Source of the DNA: M55B111 sp964614065 | GTDB lineage: Bacteria; Bipolaricaulota; Bipolaricaulia; M55B111 | Assembly (NCBI GenBank): GCA_964614065.1 | Contig: CAZTJJ010000001.1 | Coordinates: 32,596 to 96,595, forward strand | Direction of reading: 5' to 3' | DNA length: 64,000 nucleotides | Part shown: positions 40,900 through 50,875 of the stretch, in pieces | Numbering within the stretch: position 1 is the first letter of the stretch | Layout: every line of letters starts with the position of its first letter | Notes under the pieces: generated by a model | What the model was told of the DNA's origin: nothing | Seen by the model: the letters and a program-made list of their open reading frames with translations, nothing else | Databases searched by the model: none | Translations under genes and position numbers: made by a program

Positions 40900-42288
40900 T
40901 TACTCTTTCTTGCAACTATCTTTGTCTTCGTACATCTTACGATCTGCCTTATTAATTGTATCATCAACTGTTATATCTTTGTCGGGATTAAATTGTGAAG
41001 TGCCCATAGCAAGAGATAGTGGGAAATCGATAAGATCGTTTTTCTCGTTCCATTTTTGCATTTCGTTCCGCAGACGACGTGCGACTACCTCCGAGTCTTT
41101 ACCCGTTTCTGGAAGAAGTATTAGAAATTCGTCTCCTCCATATCTGAAGACAGTGTCAGGTTCTCGCACGTTTGCTTCAATTACGTTCCCTAATTCCGCT
41201 AACACTTGATCACCCATCGCATGTGAATAGCTGTCGTTTACATCTTTGAATCTGTTTACGTCGATCATTAGAAACGAGAGATTGTGGTTGTAACGATCTG
41301 CACGTTCCACTTCTTTTACTAGCACTTCATTTAAATAGTGTCGGTTATATAAACCTGTTAGTTCATCTTGGATTGCTTTTTCTCTTAACTCACCTTCCAG
41401 TTTTGAACGCGATAAACGTTCTCTCAGGTGATTGCCAAGAATTTGTAGAAGATCCACATCGAATTCTGTGAAGTTATTCTTACTTGTGGAAAACACTTGG
41501 AGAGTCCCAAATTCTTCTATGGGTACACTGACGAAAGACTGAAATTGGGTGACGTTGGGTTCAAAATCAGAGTACTCTGTTAAATTTTCTCCCTGGATGA
41601 CTTCTCCTTTTTTAAGCGTTAAATTGGATAAACCTTCGCCGATTCTCGACAAACCCTTTCCATTTGGCGGACTCGTTGCGATTAGTAAGTTATCTTCTTT
41701 TAGTTGAAGTGCGCAAAAATCGTAACAGGTGACATCTTGAACGATGTGCAACGTTGTTTTATAGATATCGCCATCCGTAGAGCATTTCTCTAGTTTACTT
41801 AGCCCCTGTCTCAATCTAGTGATTTTTGTATTGCCTTGCTTCGCAACGTAATCTTCGTCTGAATTACCGAGTGTTCTACTGGCTCTAAGTACCACTTTAT
41901 TGTCGCAGGTTTTTGTTATGGAGACTGCATGTTGGAACTTACCAGTGCCTTTTCTGAGGCCTTTAGCCTTGATATGTTGTTTGCTGTCTCCAAGTTTTGG
42001 TAGGATGGAATTCTCAATTCTTTTGATCTCGTCTTGTGGATATATCTGTTCCCAACTGGAATCGGTTAGCTTTTTAGCGTTACTGTAACCGAATATCTCT
42101 GCGAAGGAGTCGTCAGCATAAATGAGATTTCTTTGTTGATTAATGATGGCTGTTCCTGTGATGGTATTTGGTAAGTGATTGTCTTCTTTGGAAAGAGATC
42201 TCCCGCCGTGGAAAGTTGATTTATTGGTAGCCCCTAAAATCGAATCTTTTGAGTTAGCCATAATATTGCTATCATTCTTATTATTCAA
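40900..42288 (-). CDS. PAS-GAF-GGDEF diguanylate cyclase
   Basis: Soluble sensor of 462 residues that makes cyclic di-GMP. A PAS domain occupies about residues 40-110 (GTAIINQQRNLIYADDSFAEIFGY) and a GAF domain about 170-300. The GGDEF domain covers about 305-460, with DELTGLYNRHYLNE, FLMIDVNRFKDVND and the active site RYGGDEF. An inhibitory RxxD site (REPD) lies five residues before GGDEF, so product feedback is expected. No membrane segment is seen. It has its own promoter and stands alone. Confidence 0.93.
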   Translation of the reverse strand: MNNKNDSNIMANSKDSILGATNKSTFHGGRSLSKEDNHLPNTITGTAIINQQRNLIYADDSFAEIFGYSNAKKLTDSSWEQIYPQDEIKRIENSILPKLGDSKQHIKAKGLRKGTGKFQHAVSITKTCDNKVVLRASRTLGNSDEDYVAKQGNTKITRLRQGLSKLEKCSTDGDIYKTTLHIVQDVTCYDFCALQLKEDNLLIATSPPNGKGLSRIGEGLSNLTLKKGEVIQGENLTEYSDFEPNVTQFQSFVSVPIEEFGTLQVFSTSKNNFTEFDVDLLQILGNHLRERLSRSKLEGELREKAIQDELTGLYNRHYLNEVLVKEVERADRYNHNLSFLMIDVNRFKDVNDSYSHAMGDQVLAELGNVIEANVREPDTVFRYGGDEFLILLPETGKDSEVVARRLRNEMQKWNEKNDLIDFPLSLAMGTSQFNPDKDITVDDTINKADRKMYEDKDSCKKE

Positions 42289-42331
42289 TCTATCGACCCA
42301 ATATCTGAAGCGTTTAAATTCTTAACAATTT

Positions 42332-42360
42332 AGTATATCGTAATTGTTAGTTTTGATCAA
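42332..42360 (-). promoter_or_regulatory. Promoter of the diguanylate cyclase gene
   Basis: On the minus strand: TTGATC (42360-42355), 17 bases, TATACT (42337-42332). Confidence 0.6.
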
Positions 42361-42542
42361 CTAAAAAGTTATAATGGTTTCATCTACACACTCAGGTAAT
42401 TGTATATATTGTTTCAAGATTTTGCTTATTGATAAATAACTGTTTATCCCAGTTCTAGATAGTTGATAATTCATACGTTGGTCGAAGTAGGCTGCCTGTC
42501 CGGTCGAGGTGGCTAGATCAGCGTATGCTAGTTAAGTTTCTA

Positions 42543-43805
42543 TTAGACAAATAGGGTTTCTGCTCTTTTTTTGCCCACAGAGATGATTGAAACGGTGGCT
42601 TCCAGTTCAGACTCTATAAAACTAATGTAATCTCTTGCTGAAGTGGGAAGATCAGAGACTTTGGAGGCATTTGTGATATCCTCGTTCCAGCCTGTCAAAG
42701 TGACATATTTCGGCTTGCATTTGCTGAGATCATTTGTAGATGGAGGAAGCTCAGTTATTTTTTCACCGTTTATTTCATAGTGTGTGGCGACTTTGATTTT
42801 ATCGAGTCCGGTTAGAACGTCGAGTTTTGTGAGGGCGATCTCATTAAAGTCATTTAACTTGGTGGTGAACTTTACTCCAACTAGGTCTAGGGGACCGCAG
42901 CGCCGTGGTCTCCCAGTTGTGGCTCCGTATTCGTCTCCTTTTTCGCGAAGCCGCTTCCCTAATTCTTCAGTATCTTCGGTTGGCATTGGTCCTTTTCCTA
43001 CGCGAGTTGTGTACGCCTTTACTACGCCAATTCTACGTTTTACTTTTGTTGGAGATACACCTGCGCCAGTTCCAATCCCACCAATAGTGGGGTTGGAGGA
43101 GGTAACGTAGGGATAAGTTCCAAAGTCAATGTCAAGAAGGGAACCTTGAGCACCTTCAAAGATTACAGTTTGGCCCTCGTCTATAGCGTTGTTGATTAAC
43201 GGTGAAGAGTTAACGACTTTATGAGATCTTAGTATCTCCTTTAATTTCGAGACCACCTTCATAAATCTCTCTAAATCCAGTTTTTCAAGTGAATCTGGGT
43301 TATCCCAAATGCTCTTGATTTTATTCAACCGATCATGAAATCGTGTCTCAAAATCGGCTTCAAGGATATCAAGAATACGAAATCCGTTCCTCGACGCTTT
43401 GTCCTGATAGGTAGGCCCAATTCCCCTTCCTGTTGTACCCACTTTATCCTTGCTTTTCTCTAATATTTCCAGAATTGGATGGTAAGGTGTGATAATGTGA
43501 GCTCTAGCAGCAACGTATATGTTTGGTATGAGGTCCCTCTGCTCTTGCAGTTGGTCCATTTCTTCTAGAAGTCCCTCTGGATTGATTACCATACCAGGAC
43601 CGAGCAGAACATTGCAGTTTTCTCGCAGGCTGGCAGAGGGCAGATGGTGAAATTTGAACTCTCCTTTATCATCAACCACGGTGTGCCCGGCATTTGGACC
43701 ACCGTTGAATCGTACTACCCAATCAGCGTTTTCACTTAAGAGGTCAGCGATTTTTCCTTTTCCTTCGTCCCCCCATTGAGAACCGATTATTGACAGCGTA
43801 TCCAT
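42543..43805 (-). CDS. purA: Adenylosuccinate synthetase
   Basis: Joins IMP and aspartate with GTP to give adenylosuccinate, the first committed step to AMP. The 420-residue protein has the P-loop-like GSQWGDEGKGK at its N-terminus, FNGGPNAGHTVV, GTTGRGIGPTYQDK, EGAQGSLLDIDFGTYP and TTGRPRRCGPLDLV, all canonical. It is the last gene of an ileS-birA-purA minus-strand unit, starting four bases after birA. Confidence 0.97.
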   Translation of the reverse strand: MDTLSIIGSQWGDEGKGKIADLLSENADWVVRFNGGPNAGHTVVDDKGEFKFHHLPSASLRENCNVLLGPGMVINPEGLLEEMDQLQEQRDLIPNIYVAARAHIITPYHPILEILEKSKDKVGTTGRGIGPTYQDKASRNGFRILDILEADFETRFHDRLNKIKSIWDNPDSLEKLDLERFMKVVSKLKEILRSHKVVNSSPLINNAIDEGQTVIFEGAQGSLLDIDFGTYPYVTSSNPTIGGIGTGAGVSPTKVKRRIGVVKAYTTRVGKGPMPTEDTEELGKRLREKGDEYGATTGRPRRCGPLDLVGVKFTTKLNDFNEIALTKLDVLTGLDKIKVATHYEINGEKITELPPSTNDLSKCKPKYVTLTGWNEDITNASKVSDLPTSARDYISFIESELEATVSIISVGKKRAETLFV

Positions 43806-43809
43806 AGGT

Positions 43810-44403
43810 TTACCTCCTCTGTTTATGCAGTTTCATGTTCTGTGTTTTTATGTATTCATATAAGTTGGCAATTTGTTTTAAGAGTTGTATTAATATATCT
43901 TGTAGATCAATTTTCTCACCAAGGATTACTTTCATTGAAGTGGACTTGCGTCTTATCCTCCTTGGAAAATTAGCCGGATCGTTGTTAACATTTACTCCGA
44001 TACCGACGATTACTTTCCTCTTCACTTCTTCTATTAGTATCCCCGCTATCTTTTTCTGGTCAATTACTAAGTCGTTTGGGCGTGAGATGTTTGTATTGAC
44101 ACCGTATTGACTCAACACTTGTTGGATGGACAAAAGGGTTTCTAGATATATCTTATGGTGAAACTTACGAGATACGTAACCAAACAGGATTGAAAACCAC
44201 AAACCTCCTTTTGGTGACAGCCAATTATGGTTCCCTTTTCCCCGACCCTGGGTCTGGGTACCTGCGGCTACAACCGTGCACGGTTGTAATCTATTTGTCC
44301 GGCGGATGAACGAGTTTGTCGAATCGAGCTCTCTTTGAAAAATGAAATTTGACCACAGGTCGGCGTTTTCAATATAAGCATCCACGGCTTTCCAGTCAGT
44401 CAA
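43810..44403 (-). CDS. birA: Biotin--protein ligase, catalytic domain only
   Basis: Attaches biotin to carboxylase or decarboxylase carrier domains. The 197 residues contain the biotin-binding GRGKGNHNWLSPKGGL (from G53), RPNDLVIDQKKIAGILIEE and GIGVNVNN. There is no N-terminal helix-turn-helix, so it is not a repressor. The usual KWPND reads SRPND here. The C-terminal SH3-like domain seems reduced, as the protein ends in a basic helix. It sits 13 bases after ileS and four bases before purA. Confidence 0.9.
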   Translation of the reverse strand: MTDWKAVDAYIENADLWSNFIFQRELDSTNSFIRRTNRLQPCTVVAAGTQTQGRGKGNHNWLSPKGGLWFSILFGYVSRKFHHKIYLETLLSIQQVLSQYGVNTNISRPNDLVIDQKKIAGILIEEVKRKVIVGIGVNVNNDPANFPRRIRRKSTSMKVILGEKIDLQDILIQLLKQIANLYEYIKTQNMKLHKQRR

Positions 44404-44416
44404 TTTTGTCTCTGTG

Positions 44417-47400
44417 TTATGTTAATTTTTTGAGGCCAATTGTAGCCTCTTTGCCATTCAAGCTCTCTTTTTTCGTTATGTCAACTTCATCCGGTAATGA
44501 CTCGAAGTAAAGACTTTGGGCCAAGGTTTCCGATTTGAGGTAATCCGAGTGTTTTTCAATCGCGTCGTTAATCGTGTCGTCAGCTCTAAAGAAAAGCTCA
44601 ATTCTATCAGTAACCTCAAAGCCTGCGTCTTTCCTTAGTTGTTGAATTCTTCTGATTAACTCTCGAACGTAGCCTTCTTCCTTAAGTTCTTGATTGAGTG
44701 TTACATCTAGTAGAAGCACGTAATTGTTTCCTTCGACCTGGATATAGTGCTCTCGGGGCTGCTGAGAAATTTGGACGTCTGTTGGCGTGATAATAAATGA
44801 TTGCCTGGAGCTTTGTATTTTGTACTCAGAGTTAGCCTCAAAGCTACTGACGATGGATTGATCGTCTTCTTGCAATACTAGATCTCCGACTAATTGCGCG
44901 TTTTCTTCAAACTTAGGTCCCAGTTTGCTAAAATCAGGCTTTACAACCGGGGAATAGTACGAACCCAAATCGTCCTCGAAAGTGATATCCTTGACGTTCA
45001 ACTCCTCTTTTAAGAGTTCCACCAACTCTCCCGATATGCTGAGACTATCCCGCTGGGGTTGTACAACTATTTTTTTCAATGGTTGTCTTACTTTGATCTG
45101 CGCTTTGCTGCGAGCTTTCCTCCCGAGCGCAGTGAGCTTACGAACTTTGGCCATACGTTCTTCAAGTTCTGGGTCAATTTGTTGCTCGTCCACTTCCGGC
45201 CAGGCTTGTAGATGTACGCTCTCATCTTTATTCAGAGTTAGATTTTGATAGATTTCTTCGGCCAGAAAAGGGGTAAAAGGTGCAAATAATTTGCTCAGGT
45301 TTAATAATGATTGGTAAAGGGTGTAGTAAGCAGCTGTCTTATCGGTGGAGGAGCCACTGCTCCAAAATCTATCCCGTGAGCAGCGGATGTACCAATTGCT
45401 TAAATCGTCGACATATTTTTCGATTTCTGCTGTGGCCGTCGGGACGTCGTAATCGTCCAGGGAACTCGTTACTGACTTAACCGCGTTGTTCAGGCGAGAA
45501 TTGATCCATCTATCTGTCAGGGCGAGTTCCAAGTCTTTTAAGACTATTTTAGCTGGATCGAAGTCGTCTATGTCAGCATAAAGTGAGAAGAAATTATACG
45601 TGTTTTTAACCGTATCCAGGAACTTGTATAGAACTTCCCCTGGTCCCTCTTCTTCCAAACGTCTTGTTTTCCAGGGTGCTGTTGACGAGTAGAGATACCA
45701 CCTTATTGCATCTGCACCGTACATATTGATTGTCTCCCAGGGATCGATCACGTTGCCTCTACTTTTACTCATTGCTTTCCCTTCGGAGTCTAGTCCGTAA
45801 CCAGTGACTAATACGTTTTTAAATGAGCTTTGACCGTGAAGTAGGGTACTGGTAACGTGCAAAGTGTAGAACCATCCACGTGTTTGATCCTGTCCCTCGC
45901 AAATAAAGTCGGCGGGAAAGTACTTCTTAAATTCCTCTTGATTCTCAAATGGATAATGAAGTTGGGCGGTGTGCATTGAGCCCGAATCGAACCAGGTATC
46001 AAGAACATAAGGAACCCTCTCCATTTTGCCGCCGCAGCTGGGGCAGGTTAGTTTAACATCGTCAATAAATGGGCGGTGAAACTCGACGTCCTGAGCCAAC
46101 TCTGGGTTCTCTGCATGTTCAACCAGCTCCTTTCGACTGCCGATTGCTAACTGATGGCCGCAGTCTTCACATGTCCAAATGTTGAGAGGTGTTCCCCAGT
46201 ATCGATCCCTGCTTAACGCCCAGTCTTTTAAGTTATCCAGAAAATCCCCAAAACGACCATTCTTCATGTGTTTAGGGTGCCAATCGATCTTTTGGTTGTT
46301 TGCAATTATGTCATCCTTTTTCTCAGACGTTTTGATGTACCATGAATCAAGAGCAAAGTACAGTAAGGGAGTACCGCACCGCCAGCAGAAAGGATACTCG
46401 TGTTCGTATAGCTCGTGGCGCAGCAATAAACCGCGCTCGTCGAGATTTTCCACTATTTTATCGTCTGCGTCTTTAACGAACTCTCCTTCAGCGAATGGGA
46501 ACTGAGAGGTGAATTTTCCGTCCAAGTCCAGGGGCTGAACAAAAGGAATATTTTCTTTTTCACCTAATTCAGAATCTTCTTCACCGAAAGAGGGGGCAAC
46601 ATGAACGATTCCTGTACCTTCGTCCAGAGTTACGAAATTAGCGCTGTGGACTCTGTATGCGTTGTTATCATCGGTTAGTTTGTATGGAGGTTCATATTTT
46701 TTACCTACGAGTTTTTCCCCGGAAAATTCGTCGAGAATTTCATAGTCTGGCCCCAGTACTTTATCCAGTAAAGCCTTTGCCATGATAAGCTTGTCCTCGC
46801 CGATCTGGACTTGTGCATACCACAACTCAGAGCCAACTGCTAAGGCGGTGTTGGATGGAATGGTCCATGGTGTTGTGGTCCACGCCAGGAAATATTGATC
46901 GCCTTCATCAACTATTGGGAATTTGATGAATATGGATGGATCCTCGGTCAATTCGTAACCTTGGGCGACTTCGTGGGAAGAGAGGCCGGTTCCACAACGT
47001 GGGCAATAAGGCAGGACCTTGTGACCTTTGTACAATAAGTTTTGCTCCCAGATATTTTTTATCTCCCACCATAGCGTTTCAATATACTTATCTTGGTAAG
47101 TGATATAAGGGTCTTCCAGATCGATCCAGAAACCCATCCGCTCCATCATCTTTTCCCATTCTTGTTTGTATTTCCAGACACTTTCCTTACATTTTTCGAC
47201 AAATTGCTCTATGCCGTAATCTTCAATTTGTTCCTTGTTTTCAAGACCAAGTTCTTTTTCTACCTCCAGCTCAACCGGAAGTCCATGGGTATCCCATCCT
47301 CCTTTGCGCTTTACATGGTAGCCCTGCATCGTTTTGTACCTGGGAAACAGATCCTTGTAGACTCGAGCCATGAGGTGGCCAAAATGTGGTTTTCCGTTGG

Positions 47401-47548
47401 CGGTTGGTGGGCCTTCGTAGAAAACCCATTCTTCCTGTCCTTCTCGCTCTTCTATGCTTTTAAAAAAGGTGTTTTTTTCTTCCCAAAAAGTGAGAATTTT
47501 TTCTTCGCGTTCTAAAGGATCTTCGGATAGATCTCCGTATCTCGGCAT
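44417..47548 (-). CDS. ileS: Isoleucyl-tRNA synthetase, long (IleS2-like) type
   Basis: Charges tRNA-Ile. The 1043-residue protein has the class I signature as HFGH (residues 55-58) within GPPTANGKPHFGHLM and KMSKS as AMSKS near residue 593. The editing domain contains LAWTTTPWTIPSN, and YCPRCGTGLSSHEVAQGYE precedes it. The HFGH form and sequence style resemble the eukaryote-like IleS2 group, whose members are often less sensitive to mupirocin; sensitivity here is not known. A GGAGG ribosome binding site precedes the ATG. I looked for a T-box leader upstream and found none. Confidence 0.96.
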   Translation of the reverse strand: MPRYGDLSEDPLEREEKILTFWEEKNTFFKSIEEREGQEEWVFYEGPPTANGKPHFGHLMARVYKDLFPRYKTMQGYHVKRKGGWDTHGLPVELEVEKELGLENKEQIEDYGIEQFVEKCKESVWKYKQEWEKMMERMGFWIDLEDPYITYQDKYIETLWWEIKNIWEQNLLYKGHKVLPYCPRCGTGLSSHEVAQGYELTEDPSIFIKFPIVDEGDQYFLAWTTTPWTIPSNTALAVGSELWYAQVQIGEDKLIMAKALLDKVLGPDYEILDEFSGEKLVGKKYEPPYKLTDDNNAYRVHSANFVTLDEGTGIVHVAPSFGEEDSELGEKENIPFVQPLDLDGKFTSQFPFAEGEFVKDADDKIVENLDERGLLLRHELYEHEYPFCWRCGTPLLYFALDSWYIKTSEKKDDIIANNQKIDWHPKHMKNGRFGDFLDNLKDWALSRDRYWGTPLNIWTCEDCGHQLAIGSRKELVEHAENPELAQDVEFHRPFIDDVKLTCPSCGGKMERVPYVLDTWFDSGSMHTAQLHYPFENQEEFKKYFPADFICEGQDQTRGWFYTLHVTSTLLHGQSSFKNVLVTGYGLDSEGKAMSKSRGNVIDPWETINMYGADAIRWYLYSSTAPWKTRRLEEEGPGEVLYKFLDTVKNTYNFFSLYADIDDFDPAKIVLKDLELALTDRWINSRLNNAVKSVTSSLDDYDVPTATAEIEKYVDDLSNWYIRCSRDRFWSSGSSTDKTAAYYTLYQSLLNLSKLFAPFTPFLAEEIYQNLTLNKDESVHLQAWPEVDEQQIDPELEERMAKVRKLTALGRKARSKAQIKVRQPLKKIVVQPQRDSLSISGELVELLKEELNVKDITFEDDLGSYYSPVVKPDFSKLGPKFEENAQLVGDLVLQEDDQSIVSSFEANSEYKIQSSRQSFIITPTDVQISQQPREHYIQVEGNNYVLLLDVTLNQELKEEGYVRELIRRIQQLRKDAGFEVTDRIELFFRADDTINDAIEKHSDYLKSETLAQSLYFESLPDEVDITKKESLNGKEATIGLKKLT

Positions 47549-47702
47549 AAATACCTCCGACTTAACTTATGTACTTGGAACCAATATGTAGACAGAATCA
47601 AACACATACTTTCTTGTCCAGTAGGACAGCACTTCATTAGAAATTTTATGCATACAATTTCAGCTATCGTAATGATCGTTAATGATGCAATCAACGTGTA
47701 CA

Positions 47703-47717
47703 TCGGGAAAGTCCCGA
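47703..47717. other. Short GC-rich hairpin upstream of ileS
   Basis: TCGGGA, loop AAG, TCCCGA; a perfect 6-base-pair stem about 155 bases before ileS. It could be part of an ileS leader. Confidence 0.3.
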
Positions 47718-47767
47718 GTTGAATGTTAGGTCTATCAGCGTTGTCAAATAGTTCATGCAAAGAAATT

Positions 47768-47792
47768 CTGTTTCAACAGCCTGTTGAAACAG
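47768..47792 (-). terminator. Perfect 11-base-pair hairpin after the phosphodiesterase gene
   Basis: CTGTTTCAACA (47768-47778), loop GCC, TGTTGAAACAG (47782-47792). On the minus strand it is followed by AATTTCTTT. It lies 125 bases past the stop of the upstream gene and is a plausible terminator, though the T-run is weak. Confidence 0.5.
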
Positions 47793-47916
47793 CCTAAACT
47801 GGGTCCCGTTTGTCTCGATAAAATCCCAAAAAGAATATTGTATCTAAAAAACCATATCAATCCCTGTTAGGTTGGGATAACCTGCGCGTATCAATTGGAA
47901 AAAGGTTGAGGTCAGA

Positions 47917-49578
47917 TCAAGCTAGATATCCCAAACTTTTTAACCGGTCCTTGATTTCTTTGTCGTTTGTACTATCCCTTTTTTCACCTCTAGAGCTGGG
48001 TAACTCTAACTCCACGTGGCGAGGTGGATGGTTCTCCCAATGTTCAGCTGCAAACATGTCTTCTTGAAGATTTCCGTCCATATAGTTCGGTATGTCTAGA
48101 TCAGAGAGATAAAGGATTATTGATGCGGGGTCCACGATGTTCATATCGGTTAATCTCGCGTTATGGTTGAATTTTGGCCCTTTTCCGGCAAATATACCGT
48201 TCATACGGTGAGTTCCCGTTATTGCGAAAGCAGGAATAACTGGTTCCAGAGTTTTAAACACAGTTAGGCCACCAGTATCAGTTTTCAGATCAGTAGTCAG
48301 GAATAGTATATCTGGTCCCAGTCCAATCAGAGGGCCGTCGTAAACCTCTTCGTTTTTAAGGACGACGTCGATTACTGGTTCATCATTGTAGGGGTTTTTC
48401 AAGTTTGTTAGATCCTCCATTAATTGCGACCGTAGGTCGTTTGCCTCTTCAGGTGGGACGCATCCGTACTTTTCGCGTCCCTTAATGTTGAGTCTGATCG
48501 CGCCAGTTACACCGCCCCGAGAGTACGCCTTTGTCTTGCTCCAATCGACGTCGTTTAAGGATAAAAATATTTTCCCCAGTATGTCGTCGAAACCTTCCAT
48601 CTCCCACTCGTTACCTCTGGCTAGTGGTCCCAGAAAGTCACCTACTTTGTATAGGTTCTTTTGGTTAAATCCCAATTTAATGGCGGTATTTTTTATTTTT
48701 ACCGACACGGACTTCTTTAGTTTTAGGTAGCCCTTTTTTAACAGCCAGCTATTGACGTTGAATATCCATTTTAGTGGTCCAAACCCGTGATCTGAGACGA
48801 GCATTATGTTCGTATTTTCGTTAGCAATCTGATTGGTAATAGTTTTTACGGCTTGTTCTACCCTCGCGTATACCTCTAGAACTGGGTCTTCTTCAAGGGA
48901 ACTCTGTGCTGAGTTTATTGAATCGCCCGTGTTTTTGTGATAGAGGTGATGATTGACAGTATCGGTTTCCATAAAATAAACCAAAGACACGTCCCAGTCC
49001 TGAGTTGTCAATAGGTGTAGTGCAGTTTCTTCTCTGTTTTTAATAGATTTCTTTAGTTCGGATATCCATTGTTTGGTGTTTAACGCCATTTCGGCGTGAG
49101 TGGGGGCAAATCTGTATTTTCCAACATGATTTTCGAGTTCGTTCTTGAGTTCGGGCGGGTAGACGTAGTCTTCCGCGGCTTTCGGTGTAAGCACGCCGGT
49201 GGTGATAAACCCGTTGACCTGTTTTGGGGGATAAGTTACAGGTAAGCCAATTGATCCAACTCGCTTGCCTTTTTCACTCAAGAGTTCCCAGATGGTTTTC
49301 GTCTTGATAGAAGAAGCATCAATCATTCCCCTGCCGTAATCCAGTTCTCCGGAACTGCCCCAGTCAAATACTCCGTGTTTCCCAGGATTTACCCCAGTTT
49401 GAAACGTTGTCCAAGCTGGCCCGGTTAGTGGAGGTATGGTGCTTTTCATGTCGCTTCGAACACCATTTTCGACGAGTTGCTGTAAGTATGGAAGTTTGCC
49501 TTTATCGAACCACGTATCTAATAAGTCGTAAGTTGCTCCGTCCAAACCAAAAATGAGTAACTCTTTTTCAGTTGACAT
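47917..49578 (-). CDS. AlkP-superfamily phosphodiesterase/nucleotide pyrophosphatase
   Basis: The 553-residue protein belongs to the type I phosphodiesterase family. Metal and nucleophile sites are visible: Asp in LLIFGLDGATYD, Thr in STIPPLTGPAWTTFQTG, Asp/His in FMETDTVNHHLY, and LVSDHGFGPL. No signal peptide is present. The substrate is unknown; relatives act on nucleotides, phospholipids or phosphonates. The frame opens one codon earlier, but AAAGGAG is only one base before that ATG, so the second ATG (49578) is preferred. Confidence 0.85.
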   Translation of the reverse strand: MSTEKELLIFGLDGATYDLLDTWFDKGKLPYLQQLVENGVRSDMKSTIPPLTGPAWTTFQTGVNPGKHGVFDWGSSGELDYGRGMIDASSIKTKTIWELLSEKGKRVGSIGLPVTYPPKQVNGFITTGVLTPKAAEDYVYPPELKNELENHVGKYRFAPTHAEMALNTKQWISELKKSIKNREETALHLLTTQDWDVSLVYFMETDTVNHHLYHKNTGDSINSAQSSLEEDPVLEVYARVEQAVKTITNQIANENTNIMLVSDHGFGPLKWIFNVNSWLLKKGYLKLKKSVSVKIKNTAIKLGFNQKNLYKVGDFLGPLARGNEWEMEGFDDILGKIFLSLNDVDWSKTKAYSRGGVTGAIRLNIKGREKYGCVPPEEANDLRSQLMEDLTNLKNPYNDEPVIDVVLKNEEVYDGPLIGLGPDILFLTTDLKTDTGGLTVFKTLEPVIPAFAITGTHRMNGIFAGKGPKFNHNARLTDMNIVDPASIILYLSDLDIPNYMDGNLQEDMFAAEHWENHPPRHVELELPSSRGEKRDSTNDKEIKDRLKSLGYLA

Positions 49579-49927
49579 CATTCTCCTTTTACCAATAATA
49601 GCTGAGAACCCTCCAGGGCACCCCCTGGGGATGAATCAGCTGGTTTTTTGGTCCAGCAAACACTCAATTGAGTCATGATACCCGGTCAACTTATCGTAAG
49701 CTTGTCTATTTGGGTTAAGCTAACCGTGAGATATTTACTTCGTTTTAGCCAAGTTACGCTTCTCAGTTGAGTACTGGGTCAAGTCCCCTTTTTCAAATTC
49801 AGACTTTTATTCCAATGTTTTTCTACAAGCCCACCTCTTGGGTGGGATAATTGACTATAGGGAGTTGCATATTAACTAGTCATCGTAATTTAATACTGCA
49901 AAAGGTTAACTGGTAGAAGAACCAGTA
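49579..49927. other. 349-base spacer mostly made of a repeat element
   Basis: Nearly all of it is copy 4 of the palindromic repeat (49591-49855). The remaining bases up to the RluD-type gene hold no feature I can name. Confidence 0.6.
49591..49855 (+). repeat. TTGAC-ended palindromic repeat, copy 4 (complete, long interior)
   Basis: The left hairpin has AGCTGA (49600-49605) with TCAGCT (49636-49641) and an inner CCAGGG/CCCTGG stem. Compared with copy 3 the outer stem changes AGCCGA/TCGGCT to AGCTGA/TCAGCT, a compensatory pair. About 150 bases of interior follow, then the stretch shared with copy 1 (49792-49832), a right hairpin CCCACC/GGTGGG (49830-49846) and TTGAC at 49851-49855. Confidence 0.7.
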
Positions 49928-50875
49928 TCAAATTGCCGAGATGTTAGCTAGTACTTGGTTAAATGTATGTGGAGTAGGAGCTGTCAACGTTAGTTTCTGA
50001 CCTCGTTTTGGGTGAGTTAACGTGATGTTTAAAGCATGTAACATCATTCTTTGGCAAGATGGCCCGCCATAGGAGGAGTCACCGAGAACTGGATGCTCAA
50101 TGTAGTCCATGTGAACACGTATCTGATGTGTTCTTCCCGTCTTTGGGCATATTTTTAGCAAAGTCGAATTCTGGAATTCTTTTAACACGGAGAATTCAGT
50201 TTCCGAGTCTTTGCCATTGAGTTTAACGGCCATCCTGGTGGGAATCTTGTTATTTCTCCCGATTGGTGCTTTTATCAAACCTTCTTTTTCCGTAAAGTGG
50301 CCTTCGACCAGAGCGAGGTATTCTTTGTTAATCTCTCTGTTCCTAAACTGGTTCGAGATGGTATAAAATGCTTTTTCGGTTCGGGCAACCACTACAATGC
50401 CGCTTGTTTCTTTGTCAAGTCGATGGACTATGCCAGGTCGTAAGTGATTGGTGGGGCGGGGAAGATTCTCATAATGATAGATGAGCGCATTGGCAAGTGT
50501 TCCATCCCAGTTACCGGGTCCAGGATGAACTACTGTCGAGCTTTTTTTATTGATCCCAATAATCTGGTTATCTTCGTAAACTACGTCCAGTGGCAGATTT
50601 TGCGGTTTTAGTTTATGTATTTGGAGATCTTCGACTGTGTCAATTTTTATTTTCTCTCCTGGAGTGACCTTATAGCTTGGCTTTACTTGAGAACTATTTA
50701 CCTTGACATTGCCTTGGGTAATTTGTCTCTGCCAGCTGTTCCGGGATAATGAATCGTCGAGAGATGACAACAATTTATCCACGCGCTTGTTTTTCTCGGC
50801 TTCTGTTACTATGTGTTTCTTCTTCATGTAGTAGAGTATACCGATGGCTCGATTTCCTTTAAAGTTGTCTTGCAC
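49928..50875 (-). CDS. RluD-type 23S rRNA pseudouridine synthase
   Basis: Converts specific uridines of 23S rRNA to pseudouridine. The 315-residue frame has an N-terminal S4 RNA-binding domain (KRVDKLLSSLDDSLSRNSWQ) and the catalytic domain with the active Asp in HRLDKETSGIVVVAR, then KEYLALVEGHF and KTGRTHQIRVHM. Whether it is RluD or the closely related RluC/YlyB cannot be told. The start is a GTG with AGGA nine bases upstream; an ATG at 50827 would remove 16 residues that are not typical of the family but lacks a binding site. Confidence 0.92.
   Translation of the reverse strand: MQDNFKGNRAIGILYYMKKKHIVTEAEKNKRVDKLLSSLDDSLSRNSWQRQITQGNVKVNSSQVKPSYKVTPGEKIKIDTVEDLQIHKLKPQNLPLDVVYEDNQIIGINKKSSTVVHPGPGNWDGTLANALIYHYENLPRPTNHLRPGIVHRLDKETSGIVVVARTEKAFYTISNQFRNREINKEYLALVEGHFTEKEGLIKAPIGRNNKIPTRMAVKLNGKDSETEFSVLKEFQNSTLLKICPKTGRTHQIRVHMDYIEHPVLGDSSYGGPSCQRMMLHALNITLTHPKRGQKLTLTAPTPHTFNQVLANISAI

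Larger units (their letters stand above)
47549..47916. other. 368-base spacer between two minus-strand genes
   Basis: Contains two hairpins (47703-47717 and 47768-47792) and no coding frame of note. A T-box consensus is not seen. The promoter for the ileS operon should lie here but no convincing box pair was found. Confidence 0.55.

Noticed and set aside
47549..47916. T-box leader upstream of ileS
   Set aside because: The conserved T-box antiterminator sequence was looked for on the minus strand and is not present.
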